From Comamonadaceae bacterium (lineage in GTDB: Bacteria > Pseudomonadota > Gammaproteobacteria > Burkholderiales > Burkholderiaceae_C): DNA of 62,751 bases. The DNA lies in assembly GCA_947450695.1 (NCBI GenBank), contig CANFWV010000013.1, positions 1 through 62,751 on the forward strand, read 5' to 3'. Position numbers and translations under genes: made by a program. Each line of letters begins with the position of its first letter. The stretch's first letter is position 1. The notes under the pieces were generated by a model. That model saw nothing but the letters and a program-made list of their open reading frames with translations, was not told where the DNA came from and searched no databases. Below, piece by piece: positions 28,259-37,370 of this stretch.

Positions 28259-29002
28259 TCAGCCGTTTGTTTTCTTCGGGATGAGTGACAGAAACTCACG
28301 CCGCAGGTTCGGGTCTTTCAAAAAGACGCCGCGCATGACAGAGTTGATCATCTTGCTGTCAAGGTCTTTGACGCCACGCCAACCCATGCAGAAATGCGAG
28401 GCTTCCATCACGATGGCGAGGCCGTCAGGCTGTGTTTTTTCCTGGATCAGGTCAGCCAGTTGCACCACAGCTTCTTCCTGAATCTGTGGACGACCCATGA
28501 CCCACTCAGCCAAGCGCGCGTACTTTGACAGTCCGATCACGTTGGTGTGTTCGTTCGGCAAGACGCCAATCCAGACCTGACCCACGATGGGGCAAAAATG
28601 ATGCGAGCAAGCACTGCGCACAGTGATAGGCCCAACGATCATGAGCTCATTCAAGTGCTCGGCGTTGGGGAACTCCGTGATGGTCGGAGCGTGCAGGTAG
28701 CGCCCCTTGAACACCTCATTAAGGTACATCTTGGCAACACGCCTAGCGGTGTTGTTGGTGTTGTGGTCGTTTGCGGTGTCAATGACCAGACTGTCTAGCA
28801 CGCCTTGCATCTTGCCTTCGACTTCATCGAGCAATTTTTCCAAGTCACCGGGTTCGATGAAATCAGCGATGTTGTCGTTGGCATTGAAGCGCTTGCGGGC
28901 GTGCGCAATCCGCTCCCTGATCTTGACCGACATCGGGGTGCCTTCATCGTCGGCGGCGGGCGCCGGTCCGGGCGCTGTGGGCATAGTAGATTTCATAAGC
29001 AT
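28259..29002 (-). CDS. folE: GTP cyclohydrolase I
   Basis: A 247-residue enzyme converting GTP to dihydroneopterin triphosphate, the first step of folate/pterin synthesis. Zinc-site and catalytic segments PITVRSACSHHFCPIVGQVWIGVLPNE and ASHFCMGWRGVKD are present. An extra N-terminal stretch of about 24 residues precedes the core (SVKIRERI). A second in-frame ATG is at 28996. NudB, the next folate enzyme, is encoded elsewhere in this window. Confidence 0.95.
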   Translation of the reverse strand: MLMKSTMPTAPGPAPAADDEGTPMSVKIRERIAHARKRFNANDNIADFIEPGDLEKLLDEVEGKMQGVLDSLVIDTANDHNTNNTARRVAKMYLNEVFKGRYLHAPTITEFPNAEHLNELMIVGPITVRSACSHHFCPIVGQVWIGVLPNEHTNVIGLSKYARLAEWVMGRPQIQEEAVVQLADLIQEKTQPDGLAIVMEASHFCMGWRGVKDLDSKMINSVMRGVFLKDPNLRREFLSLIPKKTNG

Positions 29003-29090
29003 GCAGGATGGTAACAGTCCTGAAAAAACCTACTAGGACTATTGACATGAAGATATTTCACCTTTAAAGCCTTTATTTAAATGCCTTTAA

Positions 29091-29109
29091 TGCTATTTAT
29101 TTAATAGCA
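29091..29109. repeat. AT-rich intergenic inverted repeat
   Basis: TGCTATT (29091-29097) and AATAGCA (29103-29109) flank a 5-nt loop in the folE/clsB spacer, 15 nt past the clsB stop. A second inverted repeat, AGTCCT (29016-29021) and AGGACT (29035-29040), lies nearer folE. No T-run follows on the minus strand, so neither is a clear terminator. Short AT-rich palindromes are common between genes in this bacterial family. Confidence 0.35.
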
Positions 29110-29123
29110 AAAGATTTTAAACA

Positions 29124-30398
29124 TTAATACCGCTGACCTGCCAATAACAAGGCAAGCCGCATTAATGCATAAGCCACAAGATCTAGCATGCGCTGGCGCC
29201 ATGGACGTCCGTTGTATTCCTCGGCTTGCACACGTCGTCCGTAGCCGTCAATCGCGGCCAGCAGACGCTCCCGAAGATCTTCGGCAAAGGTCCGATCATC
29301 TAACACCACGTTGGCCTCGCGCGCCAACAGCAGACTCAGTGGGTCGAGATTGGAAGATCCGACAGTGGCCCAGTGACCGTCGATCACAGCGACTTTGGCA
29401 TGCAAAAAACTGGCTTCATATTCGTGGATCTCAACCCCGGCTTTGAGCAGCGCGCCATAAACTGGCCGGGCCGCGTGGTACTGCATGAAGAACTCGTATT
29501 TCCCCTGCAACAACAAGGTGACCTTGACACCGCGTCGCGCGGCCTTGATGAGCGCACGGCGCAAGCGGCCGCCCGGAAAAAAATAAGCATTGGCAATCAG
29601 GATCTCTTGCCGCGCTTGACCAATCGCCTTACGGTATGCCCGCTCAATGATGTTGCGGTTCAGCAGGTTGTCGCGGACCAACAAGGCAGCGCGGGTCAGC
29701 GACTGGTTGCCAGAGGGTCTTGCACGCACGGGCCGACTCGACAACGCCAATGCACGCTGCCGGGCCAGATGCGCGGCGCTGAGCCTACCGCCATAGCCCG
29801 CAGCCTTGAAAGCTTCCCACGCTTCGGCCAAGTGATGCCGCCGAGCACTGTAGCCTGCCTGGACGCGCCACCATAGCAAAGCCATGGCCTCCGACGCCAC
29901 TACAGCCACGGGACCGTGGAGTGCCACCGTGAAGTCAAACCGGGGAGAGATGAGTGAACCATGGCGTGGATCGTAAAAATCGTCCAGCACATTGATACCG
30001 CCACAAAACACCAGTTGCTGGTCCACCACACAGAGCTTGCGATGCAGCCGTCGCCAGCGGTCTGGTCGCACCAACCCCAAGCTGGGCCAGCGACCGGTCA
30101 ATGGAGAATAAACCTGCCAAGCCACCCCCGCCGCTGCAAGCTTTCCTCCCCAACCAGCCGGCAACGATTCGCAACCGATACCGTCGACCAGCACCTGCAC
30201 CGTCAGACCCCGCCTGCCTGCGCGAACCAAGGCCTCGGCCACATCCGCACCCGCGCCGTGGAAGTCGAAAATATAGGTTTCAAGCTGCACCCAATCAGCC
30301 GCGCCATCGATCGCGGCGATCAGCACCGGGAAAAAATCTGCCCCTCCTTGCAACAACTGCGGAGTCTGTGAAGGCGTGACAGGTGCAACGATGGACAT
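29124..30398 (-). CDS. clsB: Cardiolipin synthase ClsB
   Basis: A 424-residue phospholipase-D-superfamily enzyme making cardiolipin at the membrane. Two HKD motifs are seen: HRKLCVVDQQ...GGINVLDDF and HAKVAVIDGHWATVGSSNLDP. ClsB-like features include the LETYIFDFHGAGADVAEAL start and lack of the long N-terminal membrane region of ClsA. The ATG at 30398 is preferred to a GTG at 30434 since neither has a strong ribosome site and the ATG gives the usual N-terminus. Confidence 0.9.
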   Translation of the reverse strand: MSIVAPVTPSQTPQLLQGGADFFPVLIAAIDGAADWVQLETYIFDFHGAGADVAEALVRAGRRGLTVQVLVDGIGCESLPAGWGGKLAAAGVAWQVYSPLTGRWPSLGLVRPDRWRRLHRKLCVVDQQLVFCGGINVLDDFYDPRHGSLISPRFDFTVALHGPVAVVASEAMALLWWRVQAGYSARRHHLAEAWEAFKAAGYGGRLSAAHLARQRALALSSRPVRARPSGNQSLTRAALLVRDNLLNRNIIERAYRKAIGQARQEILIANAYFFPGGRLRRALIKAARRGVKVTLLLQGKYEFFMQYHAARPVYGALLKAGVEIHEYEASFLHAKVAVIDGHWATVGSSNLDPLSLLLAREANVVLDDRTFAEDLRERLLAAIDGYGRRVQAEEYNGRPWRQRMLDLVAYALMRLALLLAGQRY

Positions 30399-30461
30399 GC
30401 CTGAAGAGTGACACAAAAAATCAGTCTGCGCCACTGGCTGCGATGCCAGATGAGGCGCTGC

Positions 30462-30998
30462 TTATTTAATCCGCTGCTTTTCCAACTTCCGAGCCAACGT
30501 CCGGCGATGCATACCCAAGCGACGCGCTGCCTCAGAAATATTGAAGTCGGCCGCAGCCATGGCTTGATGAATATGCTCCCATTCAAGCGTCTTGATAGAT
30601 GTCGTGCGCGCCGTCAGCCCGACCGCCGCATCACCTTGGGCACGCGCGAAAGCCTCTTCGATGTCGTCGGTGTTGGCCGGCTTGGCCAGGTAATGCCGCG
30701 CACCAAGCTTGATCGCTTCGACCGCCGTGGCAATGCTGGCGTAACCCGTGAGCACCACAATCAACATCAGCGCATCGTGCGCATGCAAGAGTTGCACGCA
30801 GCTCAGACCTGAAGCGCCAGCCGCCAGCTTCAGGTCGACCACAGCGTATTGGGGCCGATGTGCCAGCAGCAAGGCGGGGACTTCGATCAAACCAGCGGCG
30901 CGTTTGACTTGATAGCCGCGCTTCTCGAATGAGCGGCTCAAGGTCATGGCAAAAGCATCGTCATCTTCGACAATCAGCAGACGGCGCTCAGTTTCCAT
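30462..30998 (-). CDS. regA: Redox response regulator, RegA/PrrA/ActR family
   Basis: A 178-residue regulator. The receiver has Asp12/Asp13/Asp14 and phosphoacceptor Asp55 (AVVDLKL); the C-terminal Fis-type helix-turn-helix is EAARRLGMHRRTLARKL, nearly the invariant RegA recognition helix. RegA controls respiration and fixation genes in response to quinone redox state. It overlaps regB by 11 nt and is the last gene of the cyo-SURF1-regBA run. Confidence 0.92.
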   Translation of the reverse strand: METERRLLIVEDDDAFAMTLSRSFEKRGYQVKRAAGLIEVPALLLAHRPQYAVVDLKLAAGASGLSCVQLLHAHDALMLIVVLTGYASIATAVEAIKLGARHYLAKPANTDDIEEAFARAQGDAAVGLTARTTSIKTLEWEHIHQAMAAADFNISEAARRLGMHRRTLARKLEKQRIK

Positions 30999-32364
30999 GC
31001 TCTTTTCTTTCGCTCAGTGACAGTGCGGCCAAAGGCAGTTTGATCACCACCTCGGCACCACCGCCGGCCTTATTTTGGGCTTCGATCCTGCCACCCAAGG
31101 TACGGGCCACATTGACCGACAAAAAAAGTCCTAGGCCACTGCCTGGCCTGCCCTTGGTGGAATAGTAGGGCTTGGCGAAATTGGCCAGCATCTCAGGGCT
31201 AAAGCCCGGGCCGGCATCGCGGATATTCAACGTGAGCCAGTTGTTGTCGCATTCAACACGCAACTGCAAGGGCTTGAACGGCGCCGCATCAATGCCGTTA
31301 TCAAGCACATTGCCGACCATCTGCTTCAGAGCCGAGTCAGAAATAATAGGTCGATCCAGCAAGTTACTGCGCGCGTAGTCGAGCACTTGCATCGGGCGTG
31401 CGCTGCGCCAATCGTCCACCAGCTGGTCGAGAAAAAGATGCAGCGTCGTCGCGACGGAGGCCTCACCACGGACTTCGCCAGTCGACATCAAGATGCCACT
31501 GACGATGGTTTTGCAGCGCTGCAATTGCAACTGCATTGTCTTGATCTCATCGAGCAGGACGGGGTCGTTAGCCAAGGGGGCGCTGTGCGACCAATCACCC
31601 AAAATCACCGACAAGGTGGCGAGCGGCGTGCCCAGCTCGTGCGCCGCACCCGTGGCCAGCAAGCCCATGCGGACAATGTGCTCTTCTTCCGCCGCGCGCT
31701 GGCGCAAATCTGCCAGCCGCGCGTCACGCTGACGCAAGTTGCTGCTGATGCGATGAATGAATGTCACCAGCAATGCCGCATTCAGCGCGAAGCAAACGAC
31801 GAGCCCGCCGATGTAATGCAGCGACAGTGTCGGGCCCACAAGATCAGGCAGGATCAAAGGCTTATGCCACAGAGTCAACACCACAAAACACGCACAGGTC
31901 AACACCACGATGGCCCAGATATAGCGCGTTTTGAGCAGGACGGCGCCTACCGCAACCTGCAACAAATACAAAAAGATAAAGGGGTTGGAAATGCCACCAC
32001 TGAAGTAAAGCAAGGCACTGAGCAGCGCCACATCCACCAGCAAGCCCGTGAACAACTCTCCGTTGGCGATGTCACCTTTAGCGGTACGAAAACGGAGCCA
32101 ACTGACCAGGTTGAACAGGCTCAGCGCCGCGACCAGCGACAACATTTCGGTCAACGGTAGCGCTGCGCCGAACCCAAACTGGACACCCAAAATCGTTGCT
32201 AACTGACCGCCGACAGCCAGCCAGCGCAACTGAATGAGCTGGAGTAAATTGTTACGCTCAGCCAGAATTTCTGTGGCATCGCCGACCCCATTCAGGCCAT
32301 CGGCATTCAGCGGCAAAGGCAACGACTGCAAGATGTCACGCATGGACAGCCGCCTGTTTTTCAT
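30988..32364 (-). CDS. regB: Redox sensor histidine kinase, RegB/PrrB family
   Basis: A 458-residue inner-membrane kinase with about six N-terminal membrane segments. The quinone-site heptad GGISNPF (123-129) matches GGxxNPF, the H-box is HELGTPLATL (His242), and Cys284 in QRCKTIVSG corresponds to the redox-active cysteine about 40 residues after the histidine in RegB. The HATPase domain ends in DAGPGFSPEM...GLGLFLSVNVARTLGG. It should sense the quinone pool and phosphorylate RegA. It overlaps the SURF1 gene by 29 nt. Confidence 0.93.
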   Translation of the reverse strand: MKNRRLSMRDILQSLPLPLNADGLNGVGDATEILAERNNLLQLIQLRWLAVGGQLATILGVQFGFGAALPLTEMLSLVAALSLFNLVSWLRFRTAKGDIANGELFTGLLVDVALLSALLYFSGGISNPFIFLYLLQVAVGAVLLKTRYIWAIVVLTCACFVVLTLWHKPLILPDLVGPTLSLHYIGGLVVCFALNAALLVTFIHRISSNLRQRDARLADLRQRAAEEEHIVRMGLLATGAAHELGTPLATLSVILGDWSHSAPLANDPVLLDEIKTMQLQLQRCKTIVSGILMSTGEVRGEASVATTLHLFLDQLVDDWRSARPMQVLDYARSNLLDRPIISDSALKQMVGNVLDNGIDAAPFKPLQLRVECDNNWLTLNIRDAGPGFSPEMLANFAKPYYSTKGRPGSGLGLFLSVNVARTLGGRIEAQNKAGGGAEVVIKLPLAALSLSERKEHGN

Positions 32365-33112
32365 TGGCCGACAAGGCGCGCAATTGTCGCTCTAAGTGCA
32401 ACAGGTAGGCTGCAGCCGCAGCCACCATGGCCGCTAAGACAAACCAGGTGATGGCGTAAACTAGGTGATGGTTGTTGAAGCTGATCACCGTCAGACCGCC
32501 GCGCGGCCAAGCATCCGCATCGGGTGATGCGGCCGTGTCGATGAAGTACGGCGCCGCATCCAGCTTCACGCTGGCGGCCATCGCCTGCACATCGCGCGAG
32601 TACCAACGACCCGCCACTGCATCGTTTTGCTGAAGAAAGCTGCCGCCTGGCTCGCTAAGCCGCAACAATCCGCTGATGACCGTCGGCTCCACACTGTCTG
32701 GTTGAGTGGCCTGCGCGTCGATAGCCGTTGGCACGAAGCCACGATTCACCAGAACCCAAAATCCGGCCGTTGTCTGCAGCGGCGTCACAACCCAAAAACC
32801 ACGCCCCAGCTCGGTACTGGCGCGGACCAGCGTGGATCGGCTGTGGTCAAAACGACCCGCGATCTGAACGCGGCTGTACTCAGTCGATTCGCGGTTGATC
32901 GCCGACCATTCAGCCGGACCGGGAGCAGCAGCCGGTGCGGCGTGCACCCGCTGTTCAACCCGTTCTATCAGTGCCAGCTTCCACTGCAACCGCTGCACCT
33001 GCCAAGCCCCTAACGCCATCAAACAGATAAACAGTGCCGCGGCCAAGGACAACAATGCCAGCACCAATAGGGGCTTGGCAGCTTGCGGGGGGCCGTCGGT
33101 GTCGTAGCTCAT
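32336..33112 (-). CDS. SURF1 family protein (oxidase assembly)
   Basis: A 258-residue inner-membrane protein with a membrane segment at each end (about 14-38 and 220-242) and a periplasmic domain between. Seen: LGAWQVQRLQWKLALIERVEQRVHA, VAGRFDHSRSTLVRAS-type strand, WVLVNRGFVP and the C-terminal YAITWF. SURF1 aids heme insertion in heme-copper oxidases. It starts 3 nt after cyoD, so it is likely dedicated to this quinol oxidase. Confidence 0.88.
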   Translation of the reverse strand: MSYDTDGPPQAAKPLLVLALLSLAAALFICLMALGAWQVQRLQWKLALIERVEQRVHAAPAAAPGPAEWSAINRESTEYSRVQIAGRFDHSRSTLVRASTELGRGFWVVTPLQTTAGFWVLVNRGFVPTAIDAQATQPDSVEPTVISGLLRLSEPGGSFLQQNDAVAGRWYSRDVQAMAASVKLDAAPYFIDTAASPDADAWPRGGLTVISFNNHHLVYAITWFVLAAMVAAAAAYLLHLERQLRALSANEKQAAVHA

Positions 33113-33115
33113 GAG

Positions 33116-33499
33116 TCAGGGCATGTTACGCATTTCCGTCATGTCGTGTGCCGGCATCATGTTGGTGTTCAGGTGATACATCACCCAAATCGAACCCGAC
33201 AACATGATCAGCACCAACACGCCGGTGAACAGCAGTGCCAACATCGACCAGCCGCCTTCAACCCGCGTGTTCATGTGCAAGAAGTAAATCATGTGCACCA
33301 CAATCTGCACCGCGGATAAGCCGAGAATCACCAATGCCGTGATGCCAGACGACGGCAAGACCTTGGCCATCACCAGCCAGAACGGAATGGCGGTCAGCAC
33401 CACCGACAGGCAAAAACCAGTCAAATAACCTTTGACGCTGGCGTGGTAACCGCTGTCGTCGTGGCTGTGGTCATCAGACGCATTCAGGTGCTCGCTCAT
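33116..33499 (-). CDS. cyoD: Cytochrome o ubiquinol oxidase subunit IV
   Basis: A 127-residue three-helix membrane subunit of the bo3 oxidase. The start [10 protein letters not shown] at 33499 overlaps the cyoC stop (ATGA). His/Asp-rich N-terminus, then [23 protein letters not shown] and [15 protein letters not shown], typical of CyoD. A longer frame upstream is antisense-like read-through of cyoC. Confidence 0.93.
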   Translation of the reverse strand: MSEHLNASDDHSHDDSGYHASVKGYLTGFCLSVVLTAIPFWLVMAKVLPSSGITALVILGLSAVQIVVHMIYFLHMNTRVEGGWSMLALLFTGVLVLIMLSGSIWVMYHLNTNMMPAHDMTEMRNMP

Positions 33500-34119
33500 G
33501 GCAACACTCCCATCAAATAAACAAAGGTGAAAACGCCAATCCAGATCACATCCAGAAAGTGCCAGAACATTGACAAGCACATCAAGCGGCGCTTGTTGTC
33601 AACAGTCAATCCAAAGCGGTTGACTTGAAACATCAAGGTGACCAGCCAGATCGTGCCGAAGGTGACATGCAAGCCATGCGTGCCGACCAAGGTGAAGAAG
33701 GATGAGAGAAAAGCACTGCGCTGCGGGCCCGCACCCTCGTGGATCAAGTGCGAAAACTCAAACAGTTCCAAGCCCAGGAATCCCAAACCTAATAACGCAG
33801 TGACGGCCAGCCAGCCGAGTACGGCCTTTTTGTGGCCGTGCTGCATGCCGATCATGGCCAAACCATAGGTCACGGACGAGAACAACAACAAGGCCGTGTT
33901 GGCGGCCACCAGTGGCAAGTTGAACAAGTCAGCGCCTGACGGTCCGGCCGCATAACCGCGGCCCAGTACGGCGTAGACAGCAAATAGCACCGCGAAGATT
34001 AGGCAGTCGCTCATCAGGTAGATCCAAAATCCTAGCAAGGTGCCTTGCTGGGGGTGGTGCTCACCATCGTCATAAAAGCGCACCGAATGTCCGGTCGCCA
34101 AGGTGGTAGAAGTCTGCAT
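33496..34119 (-). CDS. cyoC: Cytochrome o ubiquinol oxidase subunit III
   Basis: A 207-residue heme-copper oxidase subunit III with five membrane helices. [23 protein letters not shown], the Glu-bearing [10 protein letters not shown] and [17 protein letters not shown] are characteristic. It lies 26 nt after cyoB. Confidence 0.95.
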   Translation of the reverse strand: MQTSTTLATGHSVRFYDDGEHHPQQGTLLGFWIYLMSDCLIFAVLFAVYAVLGRGYAAGPSGADLFNLPLVAANTALLLFSSVTYGLAMIGMQHGHKKAVLGWLAVTALLGLGFLGLELFEFSHLIHEGAGPQRSAFLSSFFTLVGTHGLHVTFGTIWLVTLMFQVNRFGLTVDNKRRLMCLSMFWHFLDVIWIGVFTFVYLMGVLP

Positions 34120-34145
34120 TTTTAGGGACGCTTCAAGGGTTGAGT

Positions 34146-36146
34146 TCAGGCCTGAGCCGCAAGGGAGAGCGTGCGTTGGTTTTCAATGCCTGCGACGCGC
34201 TCTGCCGGAATATAAAAATCGCGTTGGTAGTTGAAGGTGTGCACCACAACCGTCACCAGTACCAGGGCGAAGAACAGCCCAGCCACCAGCCACATATGCC
34301 AGGTCAAAGAAAACCCGACGACAGCACAGAGCATCGAAATGACAAAGCCGGCAGCCGTGTTCTTGGGCATGTGAATCGCTTTGAAGCCTGCAACCGGCCG
34401 CTGGTGGCCACGCTGTTTCATGTCGTGCCAAGCGTCGAGTTCATGCACAACGGGTGTGAAGGCGAAGTTGTATTCCGGCGGCGGCGAAGACGTTGACCAT
34501 TCCAGCGTCCGGCCATCCCATGGGTCACCGGTGACATCGCGCAGTTGCTCGCGGTTGCGATAGCTCACCACCAGTTGGATCAAGAAACAGGCTATCCCAA
34601 TCGCGATCAGCACGGCACCGAAGGCGGCGATCTGAAACCAAATCTGCAACGAAGGATCATCGAAATGGCTCATTCGGCGGGTCACGCCCATCAAGCCCAA
34701 CACATACAGCGGCATGAAGGCCATATAAAAGCCGACCAGCCAGAACCAGAATGAGAATTTTCCCCAAAACGCATCCAGCTTGTAGCCGAAGGCTTTTGGA
34801 AACCAGTAATTGATACCGGCAAACATGCCGAACACAACGCTGCCGATGATGACGTTATGGAAGTGGGCAATCAGGAACAAGCTGTTGTGCAACACAAAGT
34901 CAGCTGCCGGCACGGCCAGCAGCACACCGGTCATGCCACCGATCACAAAGGTGACCATGAAGCCAATCGACCACAACATCGGCACATCAAAAACAATGCG
35001 ACCGCGGTACATGGTGAACAACCAGTTGAAGATTTTCGCGCCCGTCGGAATGGAAATGATCATGGTGGTGATGCCAAAAAAGGCATTCACACTGGCACCC
35101 GACCCCATGGTGAAAAAGTGGTGCAACCAGACCACGTAAGACAGCACGGTGATGACGACAGTGGCGTAAACCATGGAGGCATAACCAAACAAGCGCTTGT
35201 GGCTGTAGGTTGAAATCACTTCTGAAAAGATACCAAAGCAAGGCAAAACCAAGATATAGACCTCGGGATGACCCCAAATCCAGATCAGGTTGACGTACAT
35301 CATGGCGTTGCCGCCGAGGTCATTGGTGAAGAAGTTCGTGCCCACAGTGCGGTCCAGTGTCAGCAAAGCCAACACCGCCGTCAGCACCGGAAAAGCCGCG
35401 ACGATCAAGACGTTGGTGCACAGGGCCGTCCAAGTGAAGATGGGCATCTTCATCATGGTCATGCCAGGCGCGCGCATTTTGATGATGGTGGCGATCAAGT
35501 TGATGCCCGACAGCGACGTGCCCACGCCCGCAATCTGGAGGGCCCAGATGTAGTAGTCAACGCCCACGCCCGGGCTCTGCAAAATACCAGACAGCGGCGG
35601 ATAAGCCAGCCAGCCCGTGGTTGAAAATTCACCGACAAACAGCGACACCATCATGAGCACGGCACCGCTGGCGGTCATCCAAAAACTGAAGTTGTTCAAA
35701 AACGGAAACGACACGTCACGCGCGCCAATTTGCAAGGGCACCACGTAATTCATGAAACCGGTGACCACCGGCATGGCCACAAAGAAAATCATCAACACAC
35801 CGTGCGCGGTGAAAATTTGGTCGTAATGGTGAGGCGGTAAAAAACCATTGTTTTCACCAAAGGACATGGCCTGTTGGGCGCGCATGAGGAGCGCGTCAAC
35901 GAAGCCGCGCAGCAGCATCACGACCCCCAAGATGATGTACATGATGCCGATTTTTTTGTGGTCAATGCTGGTGACCCAGTCGCGCCACAGCATCCCCCAA
36001 ACACGAAAGTAAGTCAGTGCCGCAAAGAGTGCAGAACCACCCAACACCACCATGGCCAAAGTAGCTAGGACGATAGGTTCATGAGGAATGGCATCCGGGC
36101 CAAGGCGACCAAACACAAGCTGGAAAATATCTTGAACGGGAAACAT
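34146..36146 (-). CDS. cyoB: Cytochrome o ubiquinol oxidase subunit I
   Basis: A 666-residue catalytic subunit with about 15 membrane helices. The heme/copper ligand regions are clear: [29 protein letters not shown] (His/Tyr region of CuB), WLHHFFTMG and [13 protein letters not shown]. It reduces oxygen to water using ubiquinol and pumps protons at the inner membrane. The heme O synthase gene cyoE is not in this window. Confidence 0.97.
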   Translation of the reverse strand: MFPVQDIFQLVFGRLGPDAIPHEPIVLATLAMVVLGGSALFAALTYFRVWGMLWRDWVTSIDHKKIGIMYIILGVVMLLRGFVDALLMRAQQAMSFGENNGFLPPHHYDQIFTAHGVLMIFFVAMPVVTGFMNYVVPLQIGARDVSFPFLNNFSFWMTASGAVLMMVSLFVGEFSTTGWLAYPPLSGILQSPGVGVDYYIWALQIAGVGTSLSGINLIATIIKMRAPGMTMMKMPIFTWTALCTNVLIVAAFPVLTAVLALLTLDRTVGTNFFTNDLGGNAMMYVNLIWIWGHPEVYILVLPCFGIFSEVISTYSHKRLFGYASMVYATVVITVLSYVVWLHHFFTMGSGASVNAFFGITTMIISIPTGAKIFNWLFTMYRGRIVFDVPMLWSIGFMVTFVIGGMTGVLLAVPAADFVLHNSLFLIAHFHNVIIGSVVFGMFAGINYWFPKAFGYKLDAFWGKFSFWFWLVGFYMAFMPLYVLGLMGVTRRMSHFDDPSLQIWFQIAAFGAVLIAIGIACFLIQLVVSYRNREQLRDVTGDPWDGRTLEWSTSSPPPEYNFAFTPVVHELDAWHDMKQRGHQRPVAGFKAIHMPKNTAAGFVISMLCAVVGFSLTWHMWLVAGLFFALVLVTVVVHTFNYQRDFYIPAERVAGIENQRTLSLAAQA

Positions 36147-36189
36147 GTGAGATCTCGGTTGTTTTCTTGAATCGGCCGATGACGAACTG

Positions 36190-37245
36190 TCAGGGCTTTA
36201 GGCGCAAGGCCGCTGGGCCGTCACCGTTAAGGTTGTCAGGCGTACACAAGGCGGCCACATAGGTGCGCTGCTTGTCACGCAAGGGCTTGGCGGACAAACC
36301 ATCGATGCTGCCCTTGCCCAGACCGCCAGCTGCATCAATTGCCATCATCTGGCCCATGCACATCTTGCTGCTGTCGACGCAACGGTTCAAGATGGCTTGG
36401 TAAAGACTGGTATCAACGCTGGCGTAGTGCCTTACGGGTTCACTCTCGCTGGGCTGCTCTAGTTGCAGGTAGTCACGGCGCGCTAGTTCTCCGCCTGCGC
36501 TTTTCGTGGTTTGAACCCAGCGTTCGAAATCCGCTGGCGCGAGCCCCAGAAACTTGAAGCGCATGTGTGAAAAGCCTCGGCCGCTGTAATTGGCTGAAAA
36601 CCCGTCATAAATACCGGCATGATTGATCACTGCATGCAACTGGGTTTGCATGCCGGGCATGGCATAAATCTGTCCTGCCAGCGCCGGGATGTAGAAAGAA
36701 TTCATCACGGTTGATGCGGTGATTTTGAATTCAATCGGTCGGTCTACCGGTGCCGCCAGTTCATTGACCGTGGCAATGCCCAGCTCCGGGTAGAGAAACA
36801 ACCATTTCCAATCCAGCGCCACGACTTCGACCACAAAAGGTTGAACGCCAGCGACGAGTGGCCGTTGCGCGTCTAGCCGCTCCAATGGACGGTAGGGGTC
36901 GAGCTTGTGGGTGCTGATCCAAGTCACCGCGCCTAAGGCAATGATGATCAACAATGGCGCTCCCCAAATGAGCAACTCCAGGCGGGTCGAGTGGTCCCAC
37001 TCCGGCGTATAGATAGCAGCCTTATTGGCGCTTCTGTAGCGCCAGGCAAATAACAGTGTCAGGGCAATGACAGGCACCACAATCAGCAGCATCAGCACGA
37101 CCGCGGTGACAATCAGCTGCGACTGCTGCTGCGCGATGTCGCCAAAAGGCTTCATCACAATCGTGCCGCAAGCTGCTAAGGGCAAAGTGCCCAGCAGCAG
37201 GGCCAAGCGTTTTAAGGTTCGGAAACTATCAGGTGCGAGTGACAT
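36190..37245 (-). CDS. cyoA: Cytochrome o ubiquinol oxidase subunit II
   Basis: A 351-residue lipoprotein subunit with lipobox LPLAAC near residue 26, two membrane helices (about 43-68 and 85-105) and a periplasmic cupredoxin-like domain lacking the CuA ligand set, as in quinol oxidases. Seen: [23 protein letters not shown] and [23 protein letters not shown] chose ATG 37245 because it gives a normal lipoprotein signal; ATG 37287 is an alternative and ribosome sites are weak for both. Confidence 0.93.
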   Translation of the reverse strand: MSLAPDSFRTLKRLALLLGTLPLAACGTIVMKPFGDIAQQQSQLIVTAVVLMLLIVVPVIALTLLFAWRYRSANKAAIYTPEWDHSTRLELLIWGAPLLIIIALGAVTWISTHKLDPYRPLERLDAQRPLVAGVQPFVVEVVALDWKWLFLYPELGIATVNELAAPVDRPIEFKITASTVMNSFYIPALAGQIYAMPGMQTQLHAVINHAGIYDGFSANYSGRGFSHMRFKFLGLAPADFERWVQTTKSAGGELARRDYLQLEQPSESEPVRHYASVDTSLYQAILNRCVDSSKMCMGQMMAIDAAGGLGKGSIDGLSAKPLRDKQRTYVAALCTPDNLNGDGPAALRLKP

Positions 37246-37306
37246 GCGTGTTAACCAACTACAAAGGGTAAACGCTAATTGCGTCATGACCCTGAATGTA
37301 GCTTCA

Positions 37307-37320
37307 TTGATCCAAATCAA
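37307..37320. promoter_or_regulatory. FNR/ANR-type box
   Basis: TTGATCCAAATCAA is a perfect match to the FNR consensus TTGAT-N4-ATCAA. It lies in the divergent spacer, 62 nt from the cyoA start and 51 nt from the MFS start. FNR represses cyo in E. coli under anaerobiosis; the same or opposite effect here is inference. The box overlaps a possible plus-strand -35 (TTGATC) with a TATTGT 18 nt on. Confidence 0.7.
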
Positions 37321-37323
37321 CGA

Positions 37324-37340
37324 TTGGACATATTGTCCAA
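37324..37340. promoter_or_regulatory. 17-bp perfect palindrome beside the FNR box
   Basis: TTGGACA (37324-37330), TAT, TGTCCAA (37334-37340): 7-bp arms with a 3-nt centre, starting 3 nt after the FNR box. It has the look of a dimeric operator but I do not recognise the factor. Confidence 0.55.
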
Positions 37341-37370
37341 GGCACCGCTTTCAAACCCTTCATTTTCATC

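Noticed and set aside
31387..32160. 257-codon plus-strand ORF
   Set aside because: Antisense to regB; Gln/His/Arg-rich with no domain.
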